The notes under the pieces are model-generated. The model saw nothing but the letters and a program-made list of their open reading frames with translations, made no database searches and was not told the DNA's origin. A program made the translations under genes and the position numbers. A DNA stretch of 64,000 bases from JAEUHZ01 sp964552795 (GTDB lineage Bacteria; Planctomycetota; UBA1135; GCA-002686595): positions 62,001-126,000 of the forward strand of contig CAZKIO010000004.1 of assembly GCA_964552795.1 (NCBI GenBank), in the 5' to 3' direction. This document shows, piece by piece, positions 51,430 through 59,389 of the stretch (the first letter of the stretch is position 1; the number at the start of each line of letters is the position of its first letter).

Positions 51430-52782
51430 CTACCCGGGCAGCTCTCCGGCGGCGGCCATGCGCGCGTCACCCGCCCCGGCCGCGGGCAGGAGCTCGATGC
51501 GCAGCGCATCCACGGCGGCGCGCGCGCGCGCGTACGCGGCGCGGCTCGAGCCCGGGTCCGTCGCGAGCATCCAGGCGAGGTGCGGCGTGGCCTCGGGATG
51601 CGGCGGGGCATGCATGCGCGCCCCGCTCGCAACGCACAGCCCCCCGCGCGCCCCGTGTTCGCGGCCGACGGCGGCCACCTCCGCGGGCGCGGGGACGCGC
51701 CCGACCAGGCGGTCCTCGTAGCAGCACGCGTAGGCCACGGCGCAGTGCACGCCGGCGCGCCGATCGACGGTTACGGGCGCTCCTAGCGCGATCTGCAGCG
51801 TCTGGAACACCGGCTGCGCGCCGCACAGGGTCTCGAACAGGTCGCCGAAGCCCTCGTCCCAGCCCAGGCGCCCGTTGACCTCCAGGATCGCGGCGCGCCC
51901 GGCATCGAGCCGCATTTCGATCGACCAGCCCGTGTCGCGCACTCCCAATGCGCGCAACGCGACAAGCGACGTGCTCTCGGCCGTCGCCAGATCGGCGGCC
52001 GGCAGGTCCGCGGGCAGCAGGTAGCCTTCGAAGTAGAAGAGCGGCGGCGGCGGCATGACCTGTTCGGTGACGCCGTAGACGTGCACGTCCTCGCCGGCCG
52101 CCACGCCGTCGGTCTCGACCGGCAGCCCGCGCGCGAAGGCCTCGACCAGGAAGCTCGCGGTCGGATCGTGGCCCAGGTCGATGCCCGCGAGCGCGCCGAG
52201 TTCCGCGAGGCGCAGCACGTCGCTGGAGTGCGGCAAGGCGGCGCGCAGGCGCGCGACGGCCGCGTCGACGTCCTGCGGCCCGCGCACCAGCGTGACGAGC
52301 CGCGCCAGCGCCGACGACGCGGCCTTGAGCACGACCGGATAGCCCGCTTCGTCCGCGAAACGCCGCACGCCGGCTGCGTCCGAGACGACGGCGAAGCGCG
52401 GCTGCGCCACGCCGGCCGCGCGCAGCGTCTCGCGCGAGAGGACCTTGCTGGTGACGCGCAGCGCGGCCTCCGGCGGCAGGCCGGGCAGCCCGCGCTCGCG
52501 CGCGACGACGGCGCCCAGGCCCAGGCCCGACTCCGACTGCGCCAGTACCGCGTCGATGCGCCGGCCGGCGAGCGCGCGGTCGATCACGCGCTTCGCCTCG
52601 CGCACCGCGTGCGGCGGCGGCAGGCGCACGACTTCGTGGAAACACTCGCGATCGCCCGCGTCGACGTGCTCGTCGGCCAGGATCAGGCGCACGCCGAGCG
52701 CGTCGAGCAGCGGCCGGTGCGCGGCGACCTGCCGTTGGCGGAAGCTCGCGGGACCGGGGTACAGGCACAGGACGTCGTGCAT
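51430..52782 (-). CDS. ATP-grasp ligase, partner of an EgtB-like enzyme
   Basis: This 450-residue protein has the ATP-grasp fold used by carboxylate-amine/thiol ligases. An N-terminal Rossmann-like half (LILADEHVDAGDR) leads into the grasp domain with TSKVLSRETL, the ATP-gripping YPVVLKAASS, FLVEAFARGLPV, and the metal-binding end segment AILEVNGRLGWDEG. It likely joins an amino or thiol group to an acyl phosphate intermediate. It starts 7 bases after the stop of the EgtB-like gene, so the two are one transcript. No fixed role is known to me for this pair. Candidate substrates are the sulfur- or selenium-containing histidine derivative made by the neighbour. The function is inference. Confidence 0.85.
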   Translation of the reverse strand: MHDVLCLYPGPASFRQRQVAAHRPLLDALGVRLILADEHVDAGDRECFHEVVRLPPPHAVREAKRVIDRALAGRRIDAVLAQSESGLGLGAVVARERGLPGLPPEAALRVTSKVLSRETLRAAGVAQPRFAVVSDAAGVRRFADEAGYPVVLKAASSALARLVTLVRGPQDVDAAVARLRAALPHSSDVLRLAELGALAGIDLGHDPTASFLVEAFARGLPVETDGVAAGEDVHVYGVTEQVMPPPPLFYFEGYLLPADLPAADLATAESTSLVALRALGVRDTGWSIEMRLDAGRAAILEVNGRLGWDEGFGDLFETLCGAQPVFQTLQIALGAPVTVDRRAGVHCAVAYACCYEDRLVGRVPAPAEVAAVGREHGARGGLCVASGARMHAPPHPEATPHLAWMLATDPGSSRAAYARARAAVDALRIELLPAAGAGDARMAAAGELPG

Positions 52783-52789
52783 GGTCCGC

Positions 52790-54079
52790 TCAGGGCGCGC
52801 AGGTGCGCAGGCCGGCCAGGATGTCGCGCCGATCCGGCGTGAAGAAGTTGCGGTACGTCCCGCGCGCGATGCGCGCGCGCGTCGCGTAGGCGCCGCCGCG
52901 CAGCACCTTGCGCGTGCCGAACCACGGCTCGCTGTAGTCGCGATACAGATCGGGCGCGAAGCCCGGGTAGGGCTGGAATTCGTCGGCGCACCACTCCCAC
53001 ACGTTGCCCGTCATCTGACGGCAGCCGAAGGCGCTGTCGCCGGCGGGATACGCGCCGACGTGGCACGGCCCCGTGGCGCGGAGGTCCAGGTGCGCGCGCT
53101 CCGCGGTCGGCGCATCGTCGCCCCAGGGATGGCGGCGCTTGGCGGGCGCGAGGCCGCCGCGGCCGTCGGGCTCGCACAAGGCCGCGGCCTCCCACTCGGC
53201 CTCGGTGGGCAGCCGCCGCCCGGCCCAGTTGCACCACGCCTGCGCCTCGTGCCACGACACGCACACCACGGCCGCGTGCTCGTCGAGCGGCGCGGCGCGG
53301 TCGTAGTCGCGCACCAGCCATCCGCGGCCCGTCTCGCGCGACCAGTGCAGCGGATGTTCCGCGCCCGCCTCCGCGCGCCAGCGCCAGCCGTCGGCGCTCC
53401 ACAGTTCCTCGCGACGGTAGCCGCCGGCCTCTGTGAATTCGGCGAACTGGGCCTGCGTGACGGCCGCGCGCGCGATGCGGAAGGGCTCGACACGCACGGC
53501 GTGGTCCCACTTCTCGTTGTCGAAGACGAACTCCGCGTCCCGCGCGGCGCCCAGGCGGAAGACGCCGCCCGGGACCTCGGCGTCGCCGGCGAGCGGCCCC
53601 GAGCCCGGCACGCGCGCGCCGGCGACGCGCGGCGCGGCCCAACCCAGCGTGCGGCGCGTGTAGACCAGCGCTTCGCAGTGCATGTCCTCGTGCCGCGTGG
53701 CGAGCTGCGCGCAATACGCGTCGCCGGCGCCCAGGGCCAGTCGCTCGCCGACGAGCTCGAGAACGCGCGCCAGGTACTCGCGCGTCTCGGCGCGCGTGGG
53801 ATGCGCCAGCGCCCAGCGCGTGTCGTGCAGCACCTCCGAGCTGTCCCACAGCCGGTCGGCATCGTCGCGGATCGACGGCCGGCCGTCGGGGTGGCGCAGG
53901 CACCAGCGCTCCTGGAACCAGCCCACGTGCCCCATCTCCCACAGCGGCGGGTTCACGATGTCCAGCAGCGGCACGCGCATCTGGTCGTCCGACAGGTCGT
54001 CGATCAGGGCGAGCAGTTGCCGGCGGGCGTCGCGCAGGTCCTCGAGCAGCGCGGGCATCGCGGGGGGGGGCGCGGTCAC
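52790..54079 (-). CDS. EgtB-like iron sulfoxide/selenoxide synthase
   Basis: This protein of about 429 residues has an N-terminal DinB-like four-helix domain and a C-terminal formylglycine-generating-enzyme/SUMF1 domain, the architecture of EgtB and SenA. The three iron ligands expected in EgtB are present at EgtB-like spacing: a His in WEMGHVGWFQE and the HEDMH pair (residues 51, 130 and 134 counted from the GTG at 54079). SUMF1 marks include LPTEAEWEAAAL, MTGNVWEWCADEF and VLRGGAYATRARIARGTYRN. EgtB joins gamma-glutamylcysteine or cysteine to trimethylhistidine. No EgtD methyltransferase, SenB or SenC is adjacent; instead an ATP-grasp ligase follows. GTG 54079 is supported by TACAAC 8 bases upstream; ATG 54058 is the alternative. 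Confidence 0.85.
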   Translation of the reverse strand: MTAPPPAMPALLEDLRDARRQLLALIDDLSDDQMRVPLLDIVNPPLWEMGHVGWFQERWCLRHPDGRPSIRDDADRLWDSSEVLHDTRWALAHPTRAETREYLARVLELVGERLALGAGDAYCAQLATRHEDMHCEALVYTRRTLGWAAPRVAGARVPGSGPLAGDAEVPGGVFRLGAARDAEFVFDNEKWDHAVRVEPFRIARAAVTQAQFAEFTEAGGYRREELWSADGWRWRAEAGAEHPLHWSRETGRGWLVRDYDRAAPLDEHAAVVCVSWHEAQAWCNWAGRRLPTEAEWEAAALCEPDGRGGLAPAKRRHPWGDDAPTAERAHLDLRATGPCHVGAYPAGDSAFGCRQMTGNVWEWCADEFQPYPGFAPDLYRDYSEPWFGTRKVLRGGAYATRARIARGTYRNFFTPDRRDILAGLRTCAP

Positions 54080-54087
54080 TCCCCGCC

Positions 54088-54093
54088 GTTGTA
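54088..54093 (-). promoter_or_regulatory. Candidate -10 box (TACAAC) of the EgtB-like operon
   Basis: TACAAC on the minus strand lies 8 bases before the GTG at 54079, with GGGG close to the start. A run of nine C follows in the first codons. Confidence 0.35.
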
Positions 54094-54258
54094 CCAACCC
54101 CGCTGCGCGGCCCGCATCCGGGGCTCGCGGGCTTTGACGCGCCCCGAACCCGCCCATCCCCCCCTGTCGGTCGACAGTTCTGTATCCTCGCGGGACGGTG
54201 GCGGACGGCGCGGACACCGCGCGGCCGCCCCGCGATTCCACCGAGAACAGGAGCCCAC

Positions 54259-54915
54259 ATGAAGCAATTCCGCATCCTGCTCGCCTCGATCGGCGCCGTC
54301 GCGCTGGTCGGAATGGCGAGCGCCCTGCCCGCGGATCAGGAGAAGCGCGGCGACAAGCCGCCGACGCCCGTCGAGGATCCCAAGCCCGAGGCGCCCAAGG
54401 CGGTCATCGGCAAGGCCGCGCCCGACTTCGAGCTGAAGAGCTTGGACGGCAAGACCGTCAAGCTCTCCGACCACAAGGGCAAGATCGTGGTGCTGGAGTG
54501 GTTCGATCCGACGTGCCCGGCGTGCAACTGGGCCTACGGCGAGAAGGGCCCGCTGGCCACGCTGCCCGGGCGCCTCAAGGAGCAGGGCGTCGTGTGGCTC
54601 GCGGTCAACTCGGCCGGCGCCGACTTCAAGGGCTCCGACCAGAAGAAGAACGAGGACTTCGTCGAGAAGTACAAGATGAAGAGCCCGATCCTCTTCGACA
54701 CGAAGGGCGAGGTCGGCCGCACCTACGGCGCCAAGACGACGCCGCACATGTACGTGATCGACGCCAAGGGCGTGCTGGCCTACCAGGGCGCGCTCGACAA
54801 CGCGCCGATGGGCAAGCTCGACGACGAGAAGCACATCGCGTACGTCGAGGAGGCGGTCAAGGCCCTCAAGGAGGGCAAGAAGATCGAGACGACCGAGACC
54901 CGGTCCTACGGTTGA
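54259..54915 (+). CDS. Exported thioredoxin-fold (TlpA/AhpC-like) protein with CPAC motif
   Basis: This 218-residue protein has a signal peptide (about 1-23). A Pro/Lys-rich linker precedes a redoxin fold (about 50-205) with the CxxC active site Cys86 and Cys89 in DPTCPACNW. LKSLDGKTVKL starts the domain and TTPHMYVIDAKG contains the cis-Pro region. It is likely a periplasmic or extracytoplasmic disulfide reductase or peroxidase, related to TlpA/AhpC. AGGAG lies about 6 bases before the ATG. TATCCT near 54183-54188 may be its -10 element. Two hairpins follow the stop. It is divergent from the EgtB-like operon, across 180 bases. Confidence 0.9.
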   Translation: MKQFRILLASIGAVALVGMASALPADQEKRGDKPPTPVEDPKPEAPKAVIGKAAPDFELKSLDGKTVKLSDHKGKIVVLEWFDPTCPACNWAYGEKGPLATLPGRLKEQGVVWLAVNSAGADFKGSDQKKNEDFVEKYKMKSPILFDTKGEVGRTYGAKTTPHMYVIDAKGVLAYQGALDNAPMGKLDDEKHIAYVEEAVKALKEGKKIETTETRSYG

Positions 54916-54928
54916 AGGGTCAAGTACG

Positions 54929-54951
54929 CGAAGCAGTAGTTCACTGCTTCG
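54929..54951 (+). terminator. First hairpin after the thioredoxin-fold gene
   Basis: CGAAGCAGT and ACTGCTTCG are perfectly paired around AGTTC, 13 bases after the stop. Confidence 0.5.
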
Positions 54952-54956
54952 AGAAC

Positions 54957-55004
54957 CCGCGCGGCGCGGCTCCCGGACCGGGGGCGGCGCCGCGCGGCTT
55001 TTCC
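54957..55004 (+). terminator. Second hairpin with short T-run
   Basis: CCGCGCGGCGC (54957-54967) pairs with GCGCCGCGCGG (54987-54997). The loop has a small internal stem, and CTTTTCC follows. It is the only hairpin in the window with a T-run. Confidence 0.65.
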
Positions 55005-55019
55005 GGGGGACGCGGCTGG

Positions 55020-55025
55020 TATGTT
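55020..55025 (+). promoter_or_regulatory. Candidate -10 box (TATGTT) of the glycosyltransferase gene
   Basis: TATGTT lies 10 bases before the GTG at 55036. The ATG at 55021 is embedded in this box and is therefore unlikely to be the start. Confidence 0.4.
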
Positions 55026-55035
55026 CCCGACCCGC

Positions 55036-56760
55036 GTGGCGCAGCGATCGACGGTGACGGACCCGCGCGGGACTTGGATCCCGCTGCTGGCGATCTTCCT
55101 GGTCGCCTGGGGCACGCGGCTGCTGTTCCTGTGGAGCTCGCCCGACCGCGCGTGGCCGCACTCGATCCTGTACGAGGGTGACGCGCCGGTCTGGGTCGAA
55201 TGGGCGCGCGAGCTGGCGCGCGGCCGGCCCTTCGAGTTCGATCTGCCGCTCCGGGCACCGGGTGCGGCGTACCTGCTGCACTGGCTGGGCGGCGGGCTCG
55301 CGGGCGACGACTTCGTGCGCCTGAAGGTCGTGTGGTGCGCGGCGTCCGCGCTGACCTGCGCCCTCTTGTTCGCGGCGGTGCGCGACTCGCTCGGCGCGCG
55401 CACGGCCTGGATCGCGGGCGGCCTGTGCGCGTTTTCGTTCTCCGCCTACGTCCTCGCGACGTCCCTGAACAACGAGGCCTGGTACGGCCTGGGCGTCGTG
55501 GCTCTGGTCGCCGCGACGCAGCGCTTCCACGCTCGGCCGACGTGGTTCACGGCCGCGGCGCTGGGGCTCCTGCACGGCGCGCTCACGCTGCTGCGCGCCG
55601 AGCACACGCTGCTGCTCGCGGCGATGCTGCTCTACGGACTCGCCCGAGGCCGGCGCGATGCGCGCACGATCGGTCCGCGCCTCGCGCTCGTGGCCGCCGT
55701 CGCGATCGCGACCTGCCTCCCGTGGAGCCTGCGCGGATCCGCCGCCGTCGAACGCTTCAACACGACGCTGCGGCGGCCGATTCCGTTCGCCCAGGTGAGC
55801 CCGCCCTGGGACGCGTCGGCGCGCGCGGCCCTCGACGAGCTGCCGGCGTTCGCCCGCGAGGGCTGCTTCCTGCACCTCAGCGATCTCGCGCGCGCGGCAG
55901 GCAAGGCCGTCGTCACGCGCGCCGACGTCGATGCCTTCTTTCGCGACACGTTCGGATACCGGCCCGAGCCGCTGTCGAGGTGGACACTGGTCTCGTCCAA
56001 GGGTGCGCTCGACTTCGCGCTCGCCAACCATCCCGGTTCGCGAGGAGGGTTCTCGCGCGCGGCGCTGGGCGACCGGTTCGATGCGGACCCCGAGTTCAGC
56101 TTCGGGCGACCGAGCCACCTCGAGCTCTACAACCACGGCCTGCGGATCGGGCTGGGGTGGATCGCCGCCGATCTCCCGGGCTGGTTCGCGCTCGCCGGCC
56201 GCAAGTTCGCGCGGTTCGCCGACGGCGCGACGCTGGGTTTCACCGCGTTCAACGTCCCGTGCGGACGCGAGGGGCAGCGCCGGCCGGTCGACATGTTCAC
56301 GCGCGCTGCGGGTGCCTGCGGCGCGTTCCAGTTCCTCGCGGTCGCCGTGATCCTCGCCGGCATCGCGCTCGCCGTGCGACGCGGTATCGCCGGGATCTGG
56401 CTGGTGATCGTCGCCTACAAGCTCGCGGTCACGCTCCTGTTCTACGGCTACGCGCGCCAGGCGGCGTCGATCCAGCCCGCCTTCCTCGTGTTCGCCGCGC
56501 TCGCGCTGTCAACGCTGTGGATGGCGCTGGAAGCGCGCGCGCCGTGGTTGCGCGCGCACGCCGCGCGCATCGGCTGCGCGCTGGTCGGGGCCGCGCTCGC
56601 GCTCGAGATCTCCGCGTTCGCCGCGCGGCCGGGCACCGCGATCACCGCACATCCCGCGGACCCCGCGACGCGCCTGCTCACGCGGCCCGAGTGGGGACCC
56701 ACGGCGTTCACGACCCACGGCTCGATCCACGTGGTGCGACCTGCAGCCGCTCCTCGCTGA
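55036..56760 (+). CDS. GT-C glycosyltransferase-like polytopic membrane protein
   Basis: This membrane protein of about 574 residues has roughly ten transmembrane helices and the layout of GT39/PMT_2 or ArnT-like glycosyltransferases, which move sugars from polyprenyl carriers. The first loop contains YEGDAPVWVEWARELARGRPF. The acidic Glu/Asp pair in that loop is where GT-C enzymes keep catalytic residues. Other features are NNEAWYGLGVV and LLRAEHTLLLAAMLLYGLARG. A long hydrophilic region (about 260-385) separates the two helix groups. The GTG at 55036 is chosen since the upstream ATG overlaps the -10 box. Donor and acceptor are unknown. It stands alone between the hairpins and a long intergenic region. 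Confidence 0.8.
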   Translation: MAQRSTVTDPRGTWIPLLAIFLVAWGTRLLFLWSSPDRAWPHSILYEGDAPVWVEWARELARGRPFEFDLPLRAPGAAYLLHWLGGGLAGDDFVRLKVVWCAASALTCALLFAAVRDSLGARTAWIAGGLCAFSFSAYVLATSLNNEAWYGLGVVALVAATQRFHARPTWFTAAALGLLHGALTLLRAEHTLLLAAMLLYGLARGRRDARTIGPRLALVAAVAIATCLPWSLRGSAAVERFNTTLRRPIPFAQVSPPWDASARAALDELPAFAREGCFLHLSDLARAAGKAVVTRADVDAFFRDTFGYRPEPLSRWTLVSSKGALDFALANHPGSRGGFSRAALGDRFDADPEFSFGRPSHLELYNHGLRIGLGWIAADLPGWFALAGRKFARFADGATLGFTAFNVPCGREGQRRPVDMFTRAAGACGAFQFLAVAVILAGIALAVRRGIAGIWLVIVAYKLAVTLLFYGYARQAASIQPAFLVFAALALSTLWMALEARAPWLRAHAARIGCALVGAALALEISAFAARPGTAITAHPADPATRLLTRPEWGPTAFTTHGSIHVVRPAAAPR

Positions 56761-56891
56761 CCGCGGTCGCCGCGCGCCTCGACGCCCGGCACACGCCGCC
56801 CCCACGTCGCAGCGTGCCGACGCGGGCAACGCCGGGCGGTCTGCCGCGCGCGCGCGCGGGGTCCGTGTCGCGCGCCGGAGAAGCCGGATGG

Positions 56892-56923
56892 GCAGGATTG
56901 GAATCCTGCTGTAGGTTGCAACC
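56892..56923 (+). promoter_or_regulatory. Paired palindromes in the leader region of the CHRD gene
   Basis: GCAGGATT and AATCCTGC (56892-56909) form a hairpin with a GG loop. Four bases on, GGTTGCAACC (56914-56923) is a perfect palindrome. No gene is seen in the rest of 56761-56995. They could be operator sites; a tRNA fold was looked for and not found. Confidence 0.35.
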
Positions 56924-56995
56924 GGTTTGCGCCCCGGCTACCGACAAGCTTCGGAGCGGCAAGCGAGCTTCCTCGCAGCCCAGCACGATACACAC

Positions 56996-59245
56996 ATGCA
57001 TGTCCGTTCCAAGCTGCTCCCGCTGGCCTGTGCGGTCACGACGGCCATCCTCTCCGCCCAGAACGCGAGCCAGACCGGCCCGCACGCGCCCACCACGCCG
57101 CTCGCCGCGTCGCCCGTGCGGTCCACGCCGCAACCGGCCGGCGGGACATTCGCCGCGAGTTCCAGCCCGGGCCGCGTCTCCGCTCTGTTCACCAATATCG
57201 CGACCAGCCCCACATCGGATGTTCCCGGCCTCCCGGGCGTGAAGTTCACGTCCGGCTCCGGCAGAACGACCTTCGATCGTCCCTGGGTCAGCCCGAACGG
57301 GATGCACTGGGCGATCCGCGCCGACACGCCGCTCGCCACGTCCGAGGACAGCGTTCTGATGGTCAACGGCACGCTCGCCATGCGCGAGGGTACGCCCTGC
57401 CCCTTTGCCGTGACCACCGGCAACTTCGGCCAGACCGATAGACGCATCGGCATCAACGACAACGGCGATTACGCATTCTTCACGAACACGACCGAGGCGG
57501 CCAACGACGACTACATCGTCAAGGTCACGGCAGGTTCGACCTACACGATCATCGCCCAGGAGGGCGCGGCGATCCCGGCATTGGCGGGCGCGACCTACGA
57601 CGACGACCTCGACAGCATCACGCTGCTGGCCGACGGGCGTGTGGCGTTCCGAGCCGACCTGATCGACGGCCCGGGCGTCGTCACGACGGCCGACGACGAG
57701 GTGTTCATCCTCGACAACTTGCTCTACGCACGCGGGGGCATCACCGTCCCGTCCATGCAGTCCGGCGGAGCCACGGTGACGTGGGAGAACTTCACTTTCG
57801 AGCGCTCATGGGTCTCCCCCGACGGCCTAAGCGTACTGATCGACGGCGACCTCCTGGGCACAACCAACGACGACGTGACTGTCTACAACGGCAATGTCGT
57901 GATCCAGGAAGGCTTCCCGATCCCCGGCACGGCCTTCACCAGCGCGGTAGTTTCGGACGGCCCGGACGAGGTCGGCATGGACGCCGCCGGCCGCTGGCTG
58001 GCGCGCGGTAACAACGCCGACAGGCAGGACTGGGTCGTGCGGAACGGCGTCGTGTTGGCCAAGACCGACGATCCGATCGGTATCACGGACGAGCGCATCG
58101 TGCTCACCGGCACGCTGAGCGAGGCACAGGAAGTCCCGCCCTCGGGTTCGGCCGGCACCGGGACGGTGTCGATCCTGGTCGACACGGCGACCAACTCCAT
58201 CACGTTCGACATCGTGATGACGAACCTCGCCGGCATCCAGACCGGCGCGCACATCCACGGCCCGGCAGCGGCCGGCGCCAATGCAGGCGTGCTGTACTCG
58301 CTACCCGTGGGCAAGGTCCAGTCGGGCGTGATCACCTACGGCGAAGCCCATGAGGACTGGATCCTGAGCGGCCTGACCTACGTCAACATCCACACCAACC
58401 TGTTCCCCGGCGGCGCGATCCGGTGCCAGCTCGTGCCGACGCCCGAGACGTGGGACGACGAGGACTTCTCCGACGGCTTCTTCGCGTTCGCGAGCAACGC
58501 CGCGGGCGACTACCTGGTCGCGGGCCTCTCTAATGCGCCCGGCCTCGCCAACGGCGTGATCGTGCTCAACGGCACGCACGTGATCCTGCGCGAGAACGAT
58601 CCGGTCGACATCGACGGTAACGGCCTGTTCGACGACGATGCATTCTACAACCTGTTCGGCAACGACGCCTTCGTGCTGCTGGAGGATGGGACCGTGTACT
58701 TCACGGCCACGCTGCGCAACGGCGCGGGGACGGCCTTCGCGCAGGGCGTGTTCCGGCGCCAGGGCGGCAACCTTCAGCGCACCCTGTGCTACGGCGACGG
58801 CAGCGGCACGGCCTGCCCGTGCGGCAACAACAGCGCGGTCGGGACCAACTCGGGCTGCCTGAACTCGCTCGGGCTGGGCGGCAAGGTCGACGCCTCGGGC
58901 ATCGCCAGCATCGGGTCCGATTCGCTGACGCTCCTGGGCTCGAACATGCCCAACAGCTCGGCGCTGTACTTCCAGGGCACGGCCCCCTCGGCGGGCGGCG
59001 CGGGCGCGATGTTCGGCGACGGACTGCGCTGCGCGGCCGGCACGGTCATCCGCCTGAAGACCGTGACCAACGTCGGCGGCCTCTCGCAGTATCCGCAGGC
59101 GGGCGACCTGAGCATCTCGGTCCGCGGCATGGTCGCCACGCCCGGCGACCGCTACTACCAGGTCTGGTACCGCAACGCGGCCGCGTTCTGCACGGTCAGC
59201 ACCTTCAACCTGACGAACGCGGTGCGGGCCACCTGGGGCCTGTGA
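56996..59245 (+). CDS. Secreted CHRD-domain protein with C-terminal Cys-rich module
   Basis: This 749-residue exported protein has a signal peptide ending near residue 21 (ILSAQ). Residues about 60-365 have tandem beta-rich repeats (SPNGMHWAIRADTPLATSEDS, then SPDGLSVLIDGDLLGT), resembling beta-propeller-like blades. Residues about 368-480 match a CHRD domain (LTGTLSEAQEVPPSGSAGTG, GAHIHGPAAAGANAGV, NIHTNLFPGGAIRCQL). Residues 595-749 are the 155-residue GDGSG/CPCGN module shared with the di-haem protein. The ATG at 56996 is used because the signal peptide begins there; an open frame extends to 56927. A hairpin lies 5 bases after the stop. It is probably a surface or extracellular protein. 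Function unknown. Confidence 0.85.
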   Translation: MHVRSKLLPLACAVTTAILSAQNASQTGPHAPTTPLAASPVRSTPQPAGGTFAASSSPGRVSALFTNIATSPTSDVPGLPGVKFTSGSGRTTFDRPWVSPNGMHWAIRADTPLATSEDSVLMVNGTLAMREGTPCPFAVTTGNFGQTDRRIGINDNGDYAFFTNTTEAANDDYIVKVTAGSTYTIIAQEGAAIPALAGATYDDDLDSITLLADGRVAFRADLIDGPGVVTTADDEVFILDNLLYARGGITVPSMQSGGATVTWENFTFERSWVSPDGLSVLIDGDLLGTTNDDVTVYNGNVVIQEGFPIPGTAFTSAVVSDGPDEVGMDAAGRWLARGNNADRQDWVVRNGVVLAKTDDPIGITDERIVLTGTLSEAQEVPPSGSAGTGTVSILVDTATNSITFDIVMTNLAGIQTGAHIHGPAAAGANAGVLYSLPVGKVQSGVITYGEAHEDWILSGLTYVNIHTNLFPGGAIRCQLVPTPETWDDEDFSDGFFAFASNAAGDYLVAGLSNAPGLANGVIVLNGTHVILRENDPVDIDGNGLFDDDAFYNLFGNDAFVLLEDGTVYFTATLRNGAGTAFAQGVFRRQGGNLQRTLCYGDGSGTACPCGNNSAVGTNSGCLNSLGLGGKVDASGIASIGSDSLTLLGSNMPNSSALYFQGTAPSAGGAGAMFGDGLRCAAGTVIRLKTVTNVGGLSQYPQAGDLSISVRGMVATPGDRYYQVWYRNAAAFCTVSTFNLTNAVRATWGL
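58778..59242 (+). repeat. 155-codon GDGSG/CPCGN module, copy 2
   Basis: C-terminal module of the CHRD protein. It is related to copy 1 at 37594-38058 on the other strand, with about 106 of 155 residues identical and stretches of near-identical DNA such as around YQVWYRNAAAFCT. Confidence 0.8.
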
Positions 59246-59250
59246 GGGTG

Positions 59251-59282
59251 CGCGGTCGCCGGCCTGCGCGCCGGTGACCGCG
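59251..59282 (+). terminator. Hairpin after the CHRD gene
   Basis: CGCGGTCGCCGGC pairs with GCCGGTGACCGCG (13 bp, one wobble) around CTGCGC, 5 bases after the stop codon. Confidence 0.6.
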
Positions 59283-59362
59283 AGCGAACGCTGGCGCCGG
59301 CCGCTGCGAGCGCGCGCGAGCAAACCGTCGGCACCGAGCGAAACGACCGAGCGGGAGGCGGA

Positions 59363-59383
59363 TATGCTGGCCCGCACGGAGGT
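59363..59383 (+). promoter_or_regulatory. Promoter and ribosome site of the FG-GAP protein gene
   Basis: TATGCT (59363-59368) lies 21 bases before the ATG, with GGAGGT (59378-59383) 6 bases before it. This leadered arrangement contrasts with the leaderless-type starts elsewhere. Confidence 0.55.
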
Positions 59384-59389
59384 GCACTC

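Noticed and set aside
52790..54079. Assignment as a complete ergothioneine or selenoneine cluster
   Set aside because: No EgtD methyltransferase, glycosyltransferase SenB or SenC is in the surroundings; only an ATP-grasp gene is coupled. I kept it as EgtB-like only.
55021..55036. ATG at 55021 as start of the glycosyltransferase
   Set aside because: It lies inside TATGTT, which looks like the -10 box. The GTG at 55036 is in the same frame.
56881..56940. A tRNA-like segment with GGATTGGAATCCTGC and GGTTGCAACC
   Set aside because: No acceptor stem, D-arm or T-loop (GTTCGA) can be drawn, and the two palindromes explain the appearance.
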